Positions 17,045-24,126 of a stretch of DNA of 64,000 bases are shown in pieces. Position 1 is the first letter of the stretch; each line of letters starts with the position of its first letter. The position numbers and the translations under genes were made by a program. Under the pieces are notes generated by a model that had not been told where the DNA came from, did no database searches, and was given only the letters and a program-made list of their open reading frames with translations. Source of the stretch: Nitrosospira sp. Nl5 (GTDB lineage: Bacteria > Pseudomonadota > Gammaproteobacteria > Burkholderiales > Nitrosomonadaceae); the NCBI RefSeq assembly GCF_900102495.1, contig NZ_FMVQ01000003.1, positions 186,001 through 250,000 of the forward strand. Direction: 5' to 3'.

Positions 17045-18060
17045 GTGCTTTACTGCCGCTTAAACCACGGGCCATGCGTGACACCCTCCTGGAGGCAACA
17101 TACGAAGCAATGCTGCGGGATTCCGGCATATTTTTTGTCACCGCGGATTTTGGTTCCCCGGTCATAGACAAGATTCGCACCGATTGCTCGGCCCGGTTCG
17201 TCAATGTGGGTATTGCCGAACAAAACCTGATCAACGTCTCCGCCGGTTTGGCGCTGGAAGGGTTCAAAGTTTTTGCCTACGCCATTGCTCCCTTCATTAC
17301 CATGCGCTGCTACGAGCAGATTCGTGTCAATCTGTCGCTTCTCTCCGAGGTGCGGCCCATCAATGTGAATCTGATTGGTGTCGGGGCCGGGTATAGTTAT
17401 GTGGTCTCTGGCCCCACCCATCAGTGCTACGAGGACCTGACCGTAATGCGAGCGCTGCCGAATATGCGGATATTCTCCCCGGCGGACCAGGTAGTGGCGG
17501 CAGCTTTGCCTGCATTATGCCTGGATAGCAACGGGCCGAAATATTTGCGTCTCGACGCGCAAGTACTGCCTGTTTTATACGAAATATCCCCAGCTCTCGA
17601 TTCGGGATTCCATGTACATCGCAAGGGCGACAAGATTTGCCTGATTGCTACCGGGTACATGGTGCATACGGCGTTGAAAGTGGCGGATAAGCTCGCAGCT
17701 TCCGGCCTATCAGTCGGTGTGGTCGATCTCTTTGATCTTTGCAGTTTCTCGGAGGATAAGCTGCAATCCATGCTCGCCTCTTACCAGGGCGTTGTTACGA
17801 TGGAAGAGGGGTTTCGTGGACGGGGGGGAATGGACGCCATGATGTTCGACTACATTGCCCGTCGTGGAATCAATGTCCGCATGTTCAATATCGGAGTCGA
17901 GGGAGGATACCGTTTCGAACTTGGGGAAAGGAGCGTTCTCCACGAAAAGGTGGGGATAGGCGTGGAATCGGTCACTGGAAGCGTTGAGAGATTTGAGCGG
18001 ACATTTTCGGCGAGCAGCCCGCCCGATTTAAAGAACCGAGGCCAAAAGGTGATTGCGTGA
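17041..18060 (+). CDS. Transketolase, C-terminal (pyrimidine-binding) subunit
   Basis: A 339-residue partner of the preceding gene. It contains the Pyr domain with the catalytic cofactor-activating Glu in NVGIAEQNLINVSAGLALEG and the C-terminal transketolase domain (KICLIATGYMVHTALKVADK; VVTMEEGFRGRGGMD). Split transketolases are common in archaea and in some secondary-metabolism or polysaccharide clusters, whereas central-metabolism transketolase in this group is normally one long chain. The genes are translationally coupled. A 36-codon frame begins within its stop region. Confidence 0.9.
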   Translation: MSALLPLKPRAMRDTLLEATYEAMLRDSGIFFVTADFGSPVIDKIRTDCSARFVNVGIAEQNLINVSAGLALEGFKVFAYAIAPFITMRCYEQIRVNLSLLSEVRPINVNLIGVGAGYSYVVSGPTHQCYEDLTVMRALPNMRIFSPADQVVAAALPALCLDSNGPKYLRLDAQVLPVLYEISPALDSGFHVHRKGDKICLIATGYMVHTALKVADKLAASGLSVGVVDLFDLCSFSEDKLQSMLASYQGVVTMEEGFRGRGGMDAMMFDYIARRGINVRMFNIGVEGGYRFELGERSVLHEKVGIGVESVTGSVERFERTFSASSPPDLKNRGQKVIA

Positions 18061-18164
18061 GAAAAGATTTGCTGATTTTGAAGGCCGATAATTGTCCTAT
18101 TGCCTGGAATTTAGTCAATGCCGGCAGGAGAAAGCCGGTGCGTAAACAAGTAGAGCAACCATAA
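18057..18164 (+). CDS. Very short frame after the transketolase genes (possible gene remnant)
   Basis: A 35-residue frame starts at GTG 18057, overlapping the transketolase stop as the other genes of this operon overlap each other, and ends at TAA 18162-18164. The product (RKDLLILKADNCPIAWN... ) matches nothing I know. It may be the truncated start of a lost gene, since overlapped starts are the rule here, or chance. The next gene starts 82 bases further on with its own ribosome-binding site. Confidence 0.25.
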   Translation: MRKDLLILKADNCPIAWNLVNAGRRKPVRKQVEQP

Positions 18165-18246
18165 ATATATACTCCGTTTGAGATGGAAGTTGGGTAGAGC
18201 GGAAACGATGCTGTCCTTTATTGGGGTTTGGAGTTAGGGGAGAACC

Positions 18247-19416
18247 ATGAAATTTCCATTGATGCGCAACAACATCCTGCGTGAAGATCTTGATGCGGTT
18301 ATCGAGCATTTGAAGCAGGACGATCCGATTCTCACCCATGGAGCCAACGTACGCGCTTTCGAAGCCGAATGGTCGGAATGGCTGGGCGTGAAATACAGCG
18401 TATTCGTCAATTCCGGGGCGTCAGCCAACCTGCTGACCATGGCGGTACTCAAGATTCGCCATCCGGAGGGTGGCGAAGTCATTGTCCCGCCGTTGACATG
18501 GATTTCCGATGTCGCATCAGTGCTGCAAAACGGGTTCAAACCTGTTTTTGCGGATATAGACCCTCAGACTCTTGCCATGGATCCCGCACAGATTCTAGCC
18601 AAAATAAACAAAAATACACGTGCGGTATTCCTCACCCACATTCAAGGATTCGATGGGCTGACCGACGGCCTCCTGGATGAATTGAAATGCCGCGATATTC
18701 CGCTGATCGAAGATGTCTGCGAATCGCACGGCGCAACCCACAACGGTAAGAAACTCGGGAGCCTCGGCTGGATATCGAATTTTTCGTATTACTATGCTCA
18801 CCATATGAGTACCATCGAAGGCGGCATGATCTGTACCGACGACCCGGAGGTTTATCAACAGGTTCGGATGCTGCGTTCTCATGGTATGGTTCGTGAAGCC
18901 ACCGACCCCGTTGTGCGTGCAGCCTATCTTTCGGAGAATCCGGAGCTAAACCCGGACTTCATCTTTGCGTTCGCTGCCTATAACACCCGTAACACAGAGA
19001 TTGGCGGCATCATGGGACGCAGCCAGCTCAAGCGCCTGGATCGCATCGTGAAGCGCCGGACTGAAAACCTGACGCGCTTCCTGAACCAGATCGATTCGAG
19101 CAAGTACCGAACAGACTTCAAGCTGGAAGGTTCCAGTAATTACGCCTTCAACCTCATTCTGAAGCGTCCGGATGACGATCTGGTTCAACGCCTCATGCAG
19201 AAGATGAAAGAATCCGGTGTTGAGTTCAGGCGAGGCAGCGCGGGCGGCGGCAATCAAACCCGTCAACCTTATCTGAAGGGTGTCGTTCCGGATGGTCATC
19301 ATCGCGAGTTTCCCGAAACCGAGCATGTCCACTTCTATGGCTTCTATATTGGCAATTTTCCGGATCTCAGGGATGAGGAAGTGGATGAGCTTTGCACGAT
19401 TCTGAACGCGGCATAA
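18247..19416 (+). CDS. ColD-type PLP-dependent sugar 3-dehydratase (DegT/DnrJ/EryC1 fold)
   Basis: A 389-residue member of the DegT family. In ordinary sugar aminotransferases of the fold a Lys binds PLP; here that position is His in YYYAHHMSTIEGGM (about residues 180-193), exactly as in GDP-4-keto-6-deoxymannose 3-dehydratase (ColD) and related 3-deoxy enzymes. IEDVCESHGATHNG (near 156) provides the Asp that contacts the PLP ring. ColD removes the 3-hydroxyl of GDP-4-keto-6-deoxymannose with glutamate as co-substrate on the way to colitose. The same chemistry on a GDP-4-keto heptose is possible. A GGGGAG ribosome-binding site precedes ATG 18247. Function as 3-dehydratase is strongly suggested; the substrate is inferred. 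Confidence 0.85.
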   Translation: MKFPLMRNNILREDLDAVIEHLKQDDPILTHGANVRAFEAEWSEWLGVKYSVFVNSGASANLLTMAVLKIRHPEGGEVIVPPLTWISDVASVLQNGFKPVFADIDPQTLAMDPAQILAKINKNTRAVFLTHIQGFDGLTDGLLDELKCRDIPLIEDVCESHGATHNGKKLGSLGWISNFSYYYAHHMSTIEGGMICTDDPEVYQQVRMLRSHGMVREATDPVVRAAYLSENPELNPDFIFAFAAYNTRNTEIGGIMGRSQLKRLDRIVKRRTENLTRFLNQIDSSKYRTDFKLEGSSNYAFNLILKRPDDDLVQRLMQKMKESGVEFRRGSAGGGNQTRQPYLKGVVPDGHHREFPETEHVHFYGFYIGNFPDLRDEEVDELCTILNAA

Positions 19417-19427
19417 GGTAATAGCGG

Positions 19428-20135
19428 GTGACAGCGATCTCGGCCGTTATTCTCGCAGGCGGTATAGGCAGCCGGCTTCGCAGTGTCGTGCCTGACCTTC
19501 CCAAACCGATGGCCCCTGTCAGGGACCGCCCGTTTCTTGAATATCAGCTCGACTACTGGATTACCCAGGGAATAAGCAGCTTTGTGCTCTCTGTCGGCTA
19601 CCGGCACGAGGCCATTGTCGATTACTTCGGCAACCGCTACAAGGATGCTGGACTTGATTATGTCATTGAGCGAGTACCTCTGGGTACTGGTGGCGGCCTT
19701 CTGTTAGCCATTGAGAGAATCGGCAGCGACAAACCATTTTTGCTATTGAATGGCGATACATATTTTGCGGTGGATTTGAAGGCCTTGAGCGAGTTTGCCC
19801 GGGAAAATAATGCCGACTGGTGTTTCTCCCTGTTTCGCGCAAATGAACAAGGCCGGTACATGGGCATGGAGGTTTCGCCACAAGGGAAAATAACCTCGCT
19901 CAAGTCGGGTACCGGTCATCCCGGTCGCCTCGCCAATGGCGGCGTATATTGGGTGCACCCTCGCGCCTTGTCCGGCAGCAAATTTTTACCCGGTGACAAG
20001 ATCTCCCTGGAAGATGACATTCTCCCGGCCGCGATAGGTTCCGGTCAACGGCTGTTTGGCATCGAATTCCCCGGCACTTTTATCGATATCGGTGTGCCGG
20101 ATGACTACCATCGCGCACCAGCACTATTGGCATAA
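19428..20135 (+). CDS. hddC: Heptose-1-phosphate nucleotidyltransferase, HddC-like
   Basis: A 235-residue nucleotidyltransferase with a Rossmann-like fold. The signature is VILAGGIGSRLRSVVPDLPK followed by PMAPVRDRPFLEY, with PLGTGGGLLLAIERI and LLLNGDTYFAVD (metal-binding Asp) further on. It resembles HddC, which transfers GMP to D-glycero-alpha-D-manno-heptose 1-phosphate. Glucose- or mannose-1-phosphate enzymes are the alternative. The start codon is GTG 19428, eleven bases after the dehydratase stop; gmhA follows 17 bases downstream. Confidence 0.85.
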   Translation: MTAISAVILAGGIGSRLRSVVPDLPKPMAPVRDRPFLEYQLDYWITQGISSFVLSVGYRHEAIVDYFGNRYKDAGLDYVIERVPLGTGGGLLLAIERIGSDKPFLLLNGDTYFAVDLKALSEFARENNADWCFSLFRANEQGRYMGMEVSPQGKITSLKSGTGHPGRLANGGVYWVHPRALSGSKFLPGDKISLEDDILPAAIGSGQRLFGIEFPGTFIDIGVPDDYHRAPALLA

Positions 20136-20152
20136 TAGAAAAGAGGTTCAAA

Positions 20153-20734
20153 TTGGATCCAATCAAAGGTCTCAAGAAAAACCTGGAAATGTCCATTCAA
20201 GCCAAGCATCAGTTCCTGGCTGACGATGAGGCCCTGTCGCTGTTTGCCAAAGCTGTAGAAACCGTCGTCGACCGCTATCAGCGCGGAGGGCGTATCTACA
20301 TCGCTGGTAATGGCGGTTCAGCGGCCGATGCGCAACACCTGGCTGCGGAATTCGTCAGCAAGCTGGCGCGTGATCGGGCCCCATTACCAGCCGAAGCCCT
20401 CACAGTTGACAGCTCCACTATCACCGCCATCGCCAACGATTACGGCTATGACCAGGTGTTCTCACGGCAGCTGGCCGGCAAGGCGACGGATAAGGACATA
20501 TTTCTGGGCATAACCACTTCTGGGCAATCGCCCAATGTTCTCAAAGCGCTGGAGCAATGCCGCATCATGGGGGTGCCAAGCATTGTTTTTTGCGGGCGGG
20601 ACGGCGGCGCGGCCAGGGTAATGGCCGACCATTGCATTATCGTACCCGGCGCAGACACCAGCACCATCCAGGAGCTGCATATCATATTAGCCCACACGCT
20701 ATGCGAGTGTGTTGAATCGGCCATGTTTGATTAA
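20153..20734 (+). CDS. gmhA: Sedoheptulose-7-phosphate isomerase, GmhA-like (SIS domain)
   Basis: GmhA turns sedoheptulose 7-phosphate into D-glycero-D-manno-heptose 7-phosphate, the first step of both ADP- and GDP-heptose pathways. The 193-residue SIS protein has the phosphosugar-binding IAGNGGSAADAQHLAAEFVS and ITTSGQSPNVLKAL loops, and QELHIILAHTLCE near the end. The likely start is TTG 20153 (an AAAGAGG ribosome-binding site lies at 20139-20145). Next to hddC- and hddA-like genes it most likely feeds the dedicated surface-heptose pathway; whether a second gmhA serves LPS core is unknown. Confidence 0.92.
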   Translation: MDPIKGLKKNLEMSIQAKHQFLADDEALSLFAKAVETVVDRYQRGGRIYIAGNGGSAADAQHLAAEFVSKLARDRAPLPAEALTVDSSTITAIANDYGYDQVFSRQLAGKATDKDIFLGITTSGQSPNVLKALEQCRIMGVPSIVFCGRDGGAARVMADHCIIVPGADTSTIQELHIILAHTLCECVESAMFD

Positions 20735-20765
20735 TGATTTTTTGACAGCCAGAAAAGGAAATAAA

Positions 20766-21704
20766 ATGATTTATAACATCCTCGTCACCGGCGGGGCCGG
20801 CTACCTTGGCAGCACCATGGTCCCCGACCTGCTCAACGCCGGCCACAAGGTTACCGTCCTGGACAATTTCATGTTCAAGCAGGCGACGCTCAACCACGTT
20901 TGCCACCACCCGAACTTCTCGGTGGTGAAAGGTGATATTCGCGTCGAAAGTGTTATCGCTCCGCTCATGAAAAAGGCGGACGTTATTATTCCCCTGGCCG
21001 CGCTGGTAGGCGCTCCGCTTTGCAGCCTGGACCCCGTAGGGGCCACTACGGTCAATCATGACGCCATCACCCTGATGCTGAAGCACCTCTCCCGGGAGCA
21101 GATTGTGCTCATGCCTACTACCAACAGCGCATACGGAACAGGCGACGAAAACAACCACTGCACCGAGGAATCACCACTGCGTCCCATTTCGCAGTATGCC
21201 ATCGAGAAGGTCGGAATCGAAAAGGAACTGATGCAGCACCCGAACGCCATCAGCTTCCGCCTGGCGACGGTATTTGGCATGTCGCCCCGCATGCGCATTG
21301 ACCTGCTGGTGAACGATTTTACCTATCGTGCTGTATACGACCGTTTCGTTGTTCTGTTCGAAAGCCACTTTAAACGCAACTACGTCCACGTTCGTGACGT
21401 CTCGCGCGTTTTCCAGCATGCCCTCATTAATCACGAAAAGATGAAGGGCCAGATCTACAACGTCGGACTTTCCGACGCCAACGTTTCCAAGAAAGAACTG
21501 TGCGAACATATCCAGAAACAGGTTCCCAACTTCATTTTCATCGAGGCCCCGGTAGGCAAGGACCCGGATCAGCGTAATTACATCGTCTCCAATGCCAAGA
21601 TCGAGGCCACCGGCTTCAAAACGGAATTCTCGCTCGATCGCGGCATCGGTGAATTGATCAAGGGTTACACCATGATCAGGAATTCCCTTTACGGCAACGT
21701 TTGA
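20766..21704 (+). CDS. NAD-dependent epimerase/reductase of nucleotide sugars
   Basis: An extended SDR of 312 residues starting MIYNILVTGGAGYLGS, with an AAAGGAAAT ribosome-binding site before ATG 20766. The Tyr-x3-Lys pair is in SQYAIEKVG. The segment TTNSAYGTG stands where 4,6-dehydratases have a Thr-Asp-Glu, so it is not a dehydratase; 4-epimerase or ketoreductase activity fits. Probable role: converting the keto sugar or setting a stereocentre in the heptose or deoxysugar made by this locus (inference). It overlaps an alternative TTG start of the following NUDIX gene. Confidence 0.8.
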   Translation: MIYNILVTGGAGYLGSTMVPDLLNAGHKVTVLDNFMFKQATLNHVCHHPNFSVVKGDIRVESVIAPLMKKADVIIPLAALVGAPLCSLDPVGATTVNHDAITLMLKHLSREQIVLMPTTNSAYGTGDENNHCTEESPLRPISQYAIEKVGIEKELMQHPNAISFRLATVFGMSPRMRIDLLVNDFTYRAVYDRFVVLFESHFKRNYVHVRDVSRVFQHALINHEKMKGQIYNVGLSDANVSKKELCEHIQKQVPNFIFIEAPVGKDPDQRNYIVSNAKIEATGFKTEFSLDRGIGELIKGYTMIRNSLYGNV

Positions 21705-21727
21705 CCCAGCCGATCCAATCCAGGGCC

Positions 21728-22390
21728 ATGTATTACTCTCCTCTATTTCCGCATCCCGCAATGTCTTCTTCTGCGATGAAGGTGGACAAGCTAGAGAAAA
21801 AAAACGAGGAATTAGCGCCGGTTCGGCTCCATTCCCGTCACCTTGCCTGCGAGAATACGATCTTCTCCGTGTTTCTCGATCACGTTACCGGCACGCAGGG
21901 CCATGAGGTATTGCTGTACCTGAGTGTATTGCCCAAGGGCGGGGCGGAAGGCATGGTGGCAGGCGTGGGCGTGCTGCCCATCAAGGATGGTAAATTGGGA
22001 TTGATCCGCGTATTTCGTCATCCCCTTAGCCGATGGTCCTGGGAAGTTCCCAGGGGTCTCGTGAATGCCGGTGAAACGGCGGAACAAGCTGCGGTAAGGG
22101 AGTTGCGAGAAGAAACGGGGTTCGCGGCTAAACCGACGCAATTCGTCGCCCTTGGGGTGATGGCGCCAGAAGCTGGCGTGATTGCCGGCTGCATCCAGTT
22201 GTTCTCGGTAATTTTGGAGAAAGATGAAAGTGTTGGTGCGGTCGACGGAGAACTAGGCCATGGAGAATTGGCTTTCTTTCGCCGCGACGAGATTACCGCC
22301 ATGATCGAATCCGGAAGTGTCCAGGACGGCTGTACAATGTCCGCCATCCTGAAGCATACAATCAAAGAACGCTGGTTCGAAACGCAATGA
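21728..22390 (+). CDS. NUDIX hydrolase, ADP-sugar-pyrophosphatase-like
   Basis: A hydrolase of 220 residues from ATG 21728 (other in-frame starts: TTG 21701, ATG 21761 and 21776). The NUDIX box is complete: GLVNAGETAEQAAVREL continuing REETGF (Gx5Ex7REUxEExGU). Overall it is like the ADP-ribose pyrophosphatase group, which splits nucleoside-diphosphate sugars. In this locus it may hydrolyse a GDP-sugar or remove a toxic by-product. Last gene of the coupled + strand run before the exporter. Confidence 0.82.
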   Translation: MYYSPLFPHPAMSSSAMKVDKLEKKNEELAPVRLHSRHLACENTIFSVFLDHVTGTQGHEVLLYLSVLPKGGAEGMVAGVGVLPIKDGKLGLIRVFRHPLSRWSWEVPRGLVNAGETAEQAAVRELREETGFAAKPTQFVALGVMAPEAGVIAGCIQLFSVILEKDESVGAVDGELGHGELAFFRRDEITAMIESGSVQDGCTMSAILKHTIKERWFETQ

Positions 22391-22495
22391 AGTTTGTCAA
22401 ACCTAGAGTCAAGCCAGGGAATATATTGAACCTTTGGTTCTGCATCCAGCTATATCCATCCTTACTAATCATTCATTAAATTTAAGTAAATCCGA

Positions 22496-23356
22496 GTGGA
22501 ATTACAGGAGCTAAAGTATCTGAAACATTCAGAGATAGTCTATAGGGTAGGGGTTGGCCGATCCAGGTTTTCGCTGGCAATTGAAGACGTAGCGTCGGGC
22601 TTCAAGTCATACAAAGTTTGGGCCCTACTAGGCTGGCAAGACATCAAGCAACGCTATCGTCGTTCAGTCCTGGGTCCTTTCTGGTTAACAATCAGTACAG
22701 GAATTATGATCGGTATGCTGGGTGCCTTGTACGGGCAGCTATTCCGTATGCCGCTGGATGTATACCTGCCATTCCTGGCAACAGGCATAATCATCTGGGC
22801 GCTTATCGCATCGTTGCTAAATGAGTCATGCAATGTATTTATCGCGGCCGATTCGATGATCAAGCAAGTGCACGTGCCATTGACCCTACATGTTTGCCGC
22901 ATGGTTTACAGGAACGTGATCATATTTTTTCATAATCTGATTGTGTTGGTGCCCGTTTTTTTCTTTTATGGAAAAGAGATAGATCTGACCAACTTGTTAT
23001 TGGTGCCAATGGCGATTGGGCTGGTTGCACTCAATGGCGTCTGGGCCGGGCTAATTCTCGGTACATTCTGCACCCGTTTCAGGGATATTCCGCCGATAGT
23101 TACCAATTTGGTCCAGGTGATATTTTTCGTTACTCCCATTATGTGGCTACCCGAGATTATCAAAGGGCGCAGTGCTGCATGGCTTGTCGAGGCAAATCCC
23201 CTATACCATTTTATTGAATTATTTCGTGCCCCCTTCCTTGGGGCCGCAGCCCCCCTTAACTCCTGGATAGTTGTGTTGAGCATTACCCTGATCGGTATGG
23301 TAACAACTATTTTCACATTGTGGAGATTCCGCAATAGGGTAGCCTATTGGCTATGA
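22496..23356 (+). CDS. wzm: ABC transporter permease for polysaccharide export (Wzm/TagG type)
   Basis: A 286-residue inner-membrane protein of the ABC-2 family with about six transmembrane segments (for example FWLTISTGIMIGMLGALYG and LIVLVPVFFFYG), and the motif QRYRRSVLGPFW near the N-terminus that is typical of polysaccharide and teichoic-acid exporters. With the next gene it should move a lipid-linked glycan across the inner membrane. GTG 22496 is the start. The stop codon overlaps the ATPase start (ATGA). Confidence 0.92.
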   Translation: MELQELKYLKHSEIVYRVGVGRSRFSLAIEDVASGFKSYKVWALLGWQDIKQRYRRSVLGPFWLTISTGIMIGMLGALYGQLFRMPLDVYLPFLATGIIIWALIASLLNESCNVFIAADSMIKQVHVPLTLHVCRMVYRNVIIFFHNLIVLVPVFFFYGKEIDLTNLLLVPMAIGLVALNGVWAGLILGTFCTRFRDIPPIVTNLVQVIFFVTPIMWLPEIIKGRSAAWLVEANPLYHFIELFRAPFLGAAAPLNSWIVVLSITLIGMVTTIFTLWRFRNRVAYWL

Positions 23357-24126
23357 ATACAGATGTTATTCGCGCTCGGGATTTGAGGGTTGAGTTTCCG
23401 ACTTATACCGCTGACCGCTCATTGAAACGTGCTGTATTAAAGGCAACCACAGGGGGTCGCATTGCCCGAGATTCCCGATCTTATATTTCCGTGAGGGCAA
23501 TCGACGGAATTAGTTTTAACCTCAAGTCCGGCAACCGGGTCGGCTTACTGGGTCACAACGGGTCGGGAAAAACCACCTTGCTCCGGGTATTGGCGGGGGC
23601 ATATGAGCCGGTCTCGGGTTCATTGGAAATGCATGGGAGGATTGCCTCTTTGCTGGATATCTCGATGGGTATGGAGGGAGATGCCACAGGGTATGACAAC
23701 ATTCTTTTGCGTGGCTTAATGATGGGGCTGGACGCAAAAGAGATCAGAAAACAAATGCCGGAAATAGCCGAATTCACCGAGCTTGGTGAATATCTCGACA
23801 TGCCGTTGCGTACCTACTCCAGCGGGATGCAGATTCGGCTGGCATTTGCCGTATCAACGGCAATCTCCGCGGATATCCTGCTTATGGACGAGTGGCTAAG
23901 CGTGGGTGATGAAAACTTCCAACAGAAAGCGGCCAAGCGCCTTCAGCGGCGGGTAGATGAATCCTCCGTGCTGGTGATCGCCTCGCATTCGCCGGAATTG
24001 ATTTCCAAAGTCTGCAACCGGGCGTTCCGTCTTGATCATGGAAAAATTATTGAAGAATTTGATCCTCGCCAGAAAACAATGAGCAGCCCACCTGAGGCAA
24101 GTTTCGCAAGGAGTGAATCGCTGTGA
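23353..24126 (+). CDS. wzt: ABC transporter ATPase for polysaccharide export (Wzt/KpsT type)
   Basis: A 257-residue ATPase with Walker A GHNGSGKTTLLRVLAG, signature YSSGMQIRLAFAV and Walker B ILLMDEWLSVGDE. ATG 23353 overlaps the permease stop. Many Wzt proteins carry a C-terminal carbohydrate-binding domain of about 150-180 residues; this one stops after the ATPase, so it should belong to the class that exports without recognising a capped chain end. It overlaps the next glycosyltransferase gene by four bases (GTGA). Confidence 0.92.
   Translation: MNTDVIRARDLRVEFPTYTADRSLKRAVLKATTGGRIARDSRSYISVRAIDGISFNLKSGNRVGLLGHNGSGKTTLLRVLAGAYEPVSGSLEMHGRIASLLDISMGMEGDATGYDNILLRGLMMGLDAKEIRKQMPEIAEFTELGEYLDMPLRTYSSGMQIRLAFAVSTAISADILLMDEWLSVGDENFQQKAAKRLQRRVDESSVLVIASHSPELISKVCNRAFRLDHGKIIEEFDPRQKTMSSPPEASFARSESL

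Noticed and set aside
20709-20765. Upstream start of the epimerase
   Set aside because: The NAD-binding start MIYNILVTGGAG and a ribosome-binding site fit ATG 20766; the longer form overlaps gmhA without benefit.
20766-21704. Reading the epimerase as the missing 4,6-dehydratase
   Set aside because: TTNSAYG stands where dehydratases have Thr-Asp-Glu, so the proton-transfer residues are absent.
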